Assembly (NCBI RefSeq): GCF_901933205.1
Contig: NC_044600.1
Span: 5,866,501-5,930,500 of the forward strand
DNA: 64,000 nucleotides
Source of the DNA: Camarhynchus parvulus
Lineage: Eukaryota; Chordata; Aves; Passeriformes; Thraupidae
Direction: 5' to 3'
The position numbers and the translations under genes were made by a program. The notes beneath the pieces are model-generated. The model saw nothing but the letters and a program-made list of their open reading frames with translations. It was not told the origin of the DNA and ran no database searches. This document shows, one piece after another, positions 63,420 through 64,000 of the stretch; position 1 is the stretch's first letter; each line of letters opens with the position of its first letter.

Positions 63420-63610
63420 TGACAATCGTCAGGTTTTAATTAGTCTCCAACACGACTCCTGTCACAAACACTCTGCTGGGTGTTGTTTGTTTTAATTTGA
63501 TCAGGGACAGGCACAGAGAGGGGGGAAGAAGGAAGGTAATTAAATTTGACTAAAAATCTTGGAATGCCATTAAAGCGGATGTCCTCATTTGCATAATCCG
63601 CTCCCCGCGG
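63420..63610. promoter_or_regulatory. AT-rich block with octamer and TAATTA sites, candidate noncoding element
   Basis: TAATTA occurs at 63437-63442 and 63537-63542. GTTTTAATTTGATCAGGG and AATTTGACTAAAAATC follow the same theme, and a perfect octamer ATTTGCAT at 63587-63594 lies in CTCATTTGCATAATCCGC. Homeodomain- and POU-type words together make this one of the best enhancer candidates in the window. Confidence 0.4.
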
Positions 63611-64000
63611 TGCCCTAAACTGCCACCAGCTTGTTGTGACACTCCCGAGGTGTCCCACAGCAGCCGGGTGGGGATGACCGAGTCCCAGCCAAGGGACAGG
63701 GGAACACCCGGGTGTCCTCCTGGGGGCAGGACACCAGGGGCACGGCGACAAGGCAAATATCCAGCTGTGCCTCCAGATCCCAGCCTCGGGAATGCTCCTG
63801 GAGCTGTGGTTCAGGCCCCCGCACAAGGCCAGCCGAGCAGGAGGTGGTGTAGGCTCAGAGCGGGTGTCTCTCCTCATTTTGTAGCCTTACACAACAACTT
63901 TTGCCCTTTGGTGCTTCTTATTCCCTACTTGCATTTCCCTGTCTAACATGGAGAAAATGGTGCTCCCTGCTTGGCTGTCCATAGAGCAATTACCTGTAAT
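63611..64000. other. Noncoding spacer to window end
   Basis: GC-rich unique sequence turning AT-richer after about 63880. No recognised feature; the window ends without a gene boundary. Confidence 0.35.

Noticed and set aside
1..64000. tRNA, rRNA or known microRNA genes
   Set aside because: No A/B-box pairs with cloverleaf arms, rRNA cores or miRNA seeds that I recognise were found by eye. A covariance-model scan would be needed to exclude them fully.

Overview
This is vertebrate nuclear DNA, almost certainly from a bird and probably a passerine. The evidence is at least eleven short 5'-truncated CR1 LINE fragments whose 3' ends carry the avian octamer-like tail (ATTCTGTG-type), on both strands; one solo LTR whose 3' part matches my memory of passerine class III ERV LTRs; and GC-rich, CAGCTG/CTGGG-rich spacers. 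No prokaryotic, viral or plasmid gene organisation is present.

I find no protein-coding gene I can support. The longer open frames are explained by tandem repeats whose unit length keeps several frames open (9153-9917, 52961-53475), by CR1 3' sequence, or by GC-rich sequence with few stops. None encodes a domain I recognise, none has a convincing exon set, and I see no tRNA or rRNA. The window is best read as intergenic, or as part of a very large intron.

Layout. 1-9 kb: GC-rich spacers alternating with AT-rich blocks (for example 4640-4830, 5030-5835, 8755-9080). 9.15-9.92 kb: a 23-bp minisatellite of about 33 copies. 10-15 kb: AT-rich blocks, then a CpG-rich segment at 15.0-15.74 kb containing a 70-bp duplication. 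17.5 kb: a nested 27/28-bp and 55-bp repeat. 17.9-18.3 kb and 26.3-26.6 kb: the two most enhancer-like blocks, each with perfect palindromes around TAATTA cores. 23.56-23.83 kb: an LTR-like element with duplicated CCAAT boxes. 30-50 kb: scattered CR1 pieces, many AT-rich blocks and several short tandem arrays. 53.0-53.5 kb: a 47-bp minisatellite. 57.96-58.29 kb: a short CpG-dense patch. 61.02-61.45 kb: a solo LTR. 62.75-62.84 kb: a CATC microsatellite. 62.3-63.6 kb: a final group of AT-rich blocks with TAATTA and octamer motifs.

The recurrent theme is dozens of 100-400 bp AT-rich islands, rich in homeodomain, GATA, POU and forkhead-type words, set in GC-rich DNA. That is the look of a regulatory landscape around a developmental gene lying outside the window. 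This is inference from composition and motifs. I have no alignment, so every regulatory call below is a candidate at low to moderate confidence.
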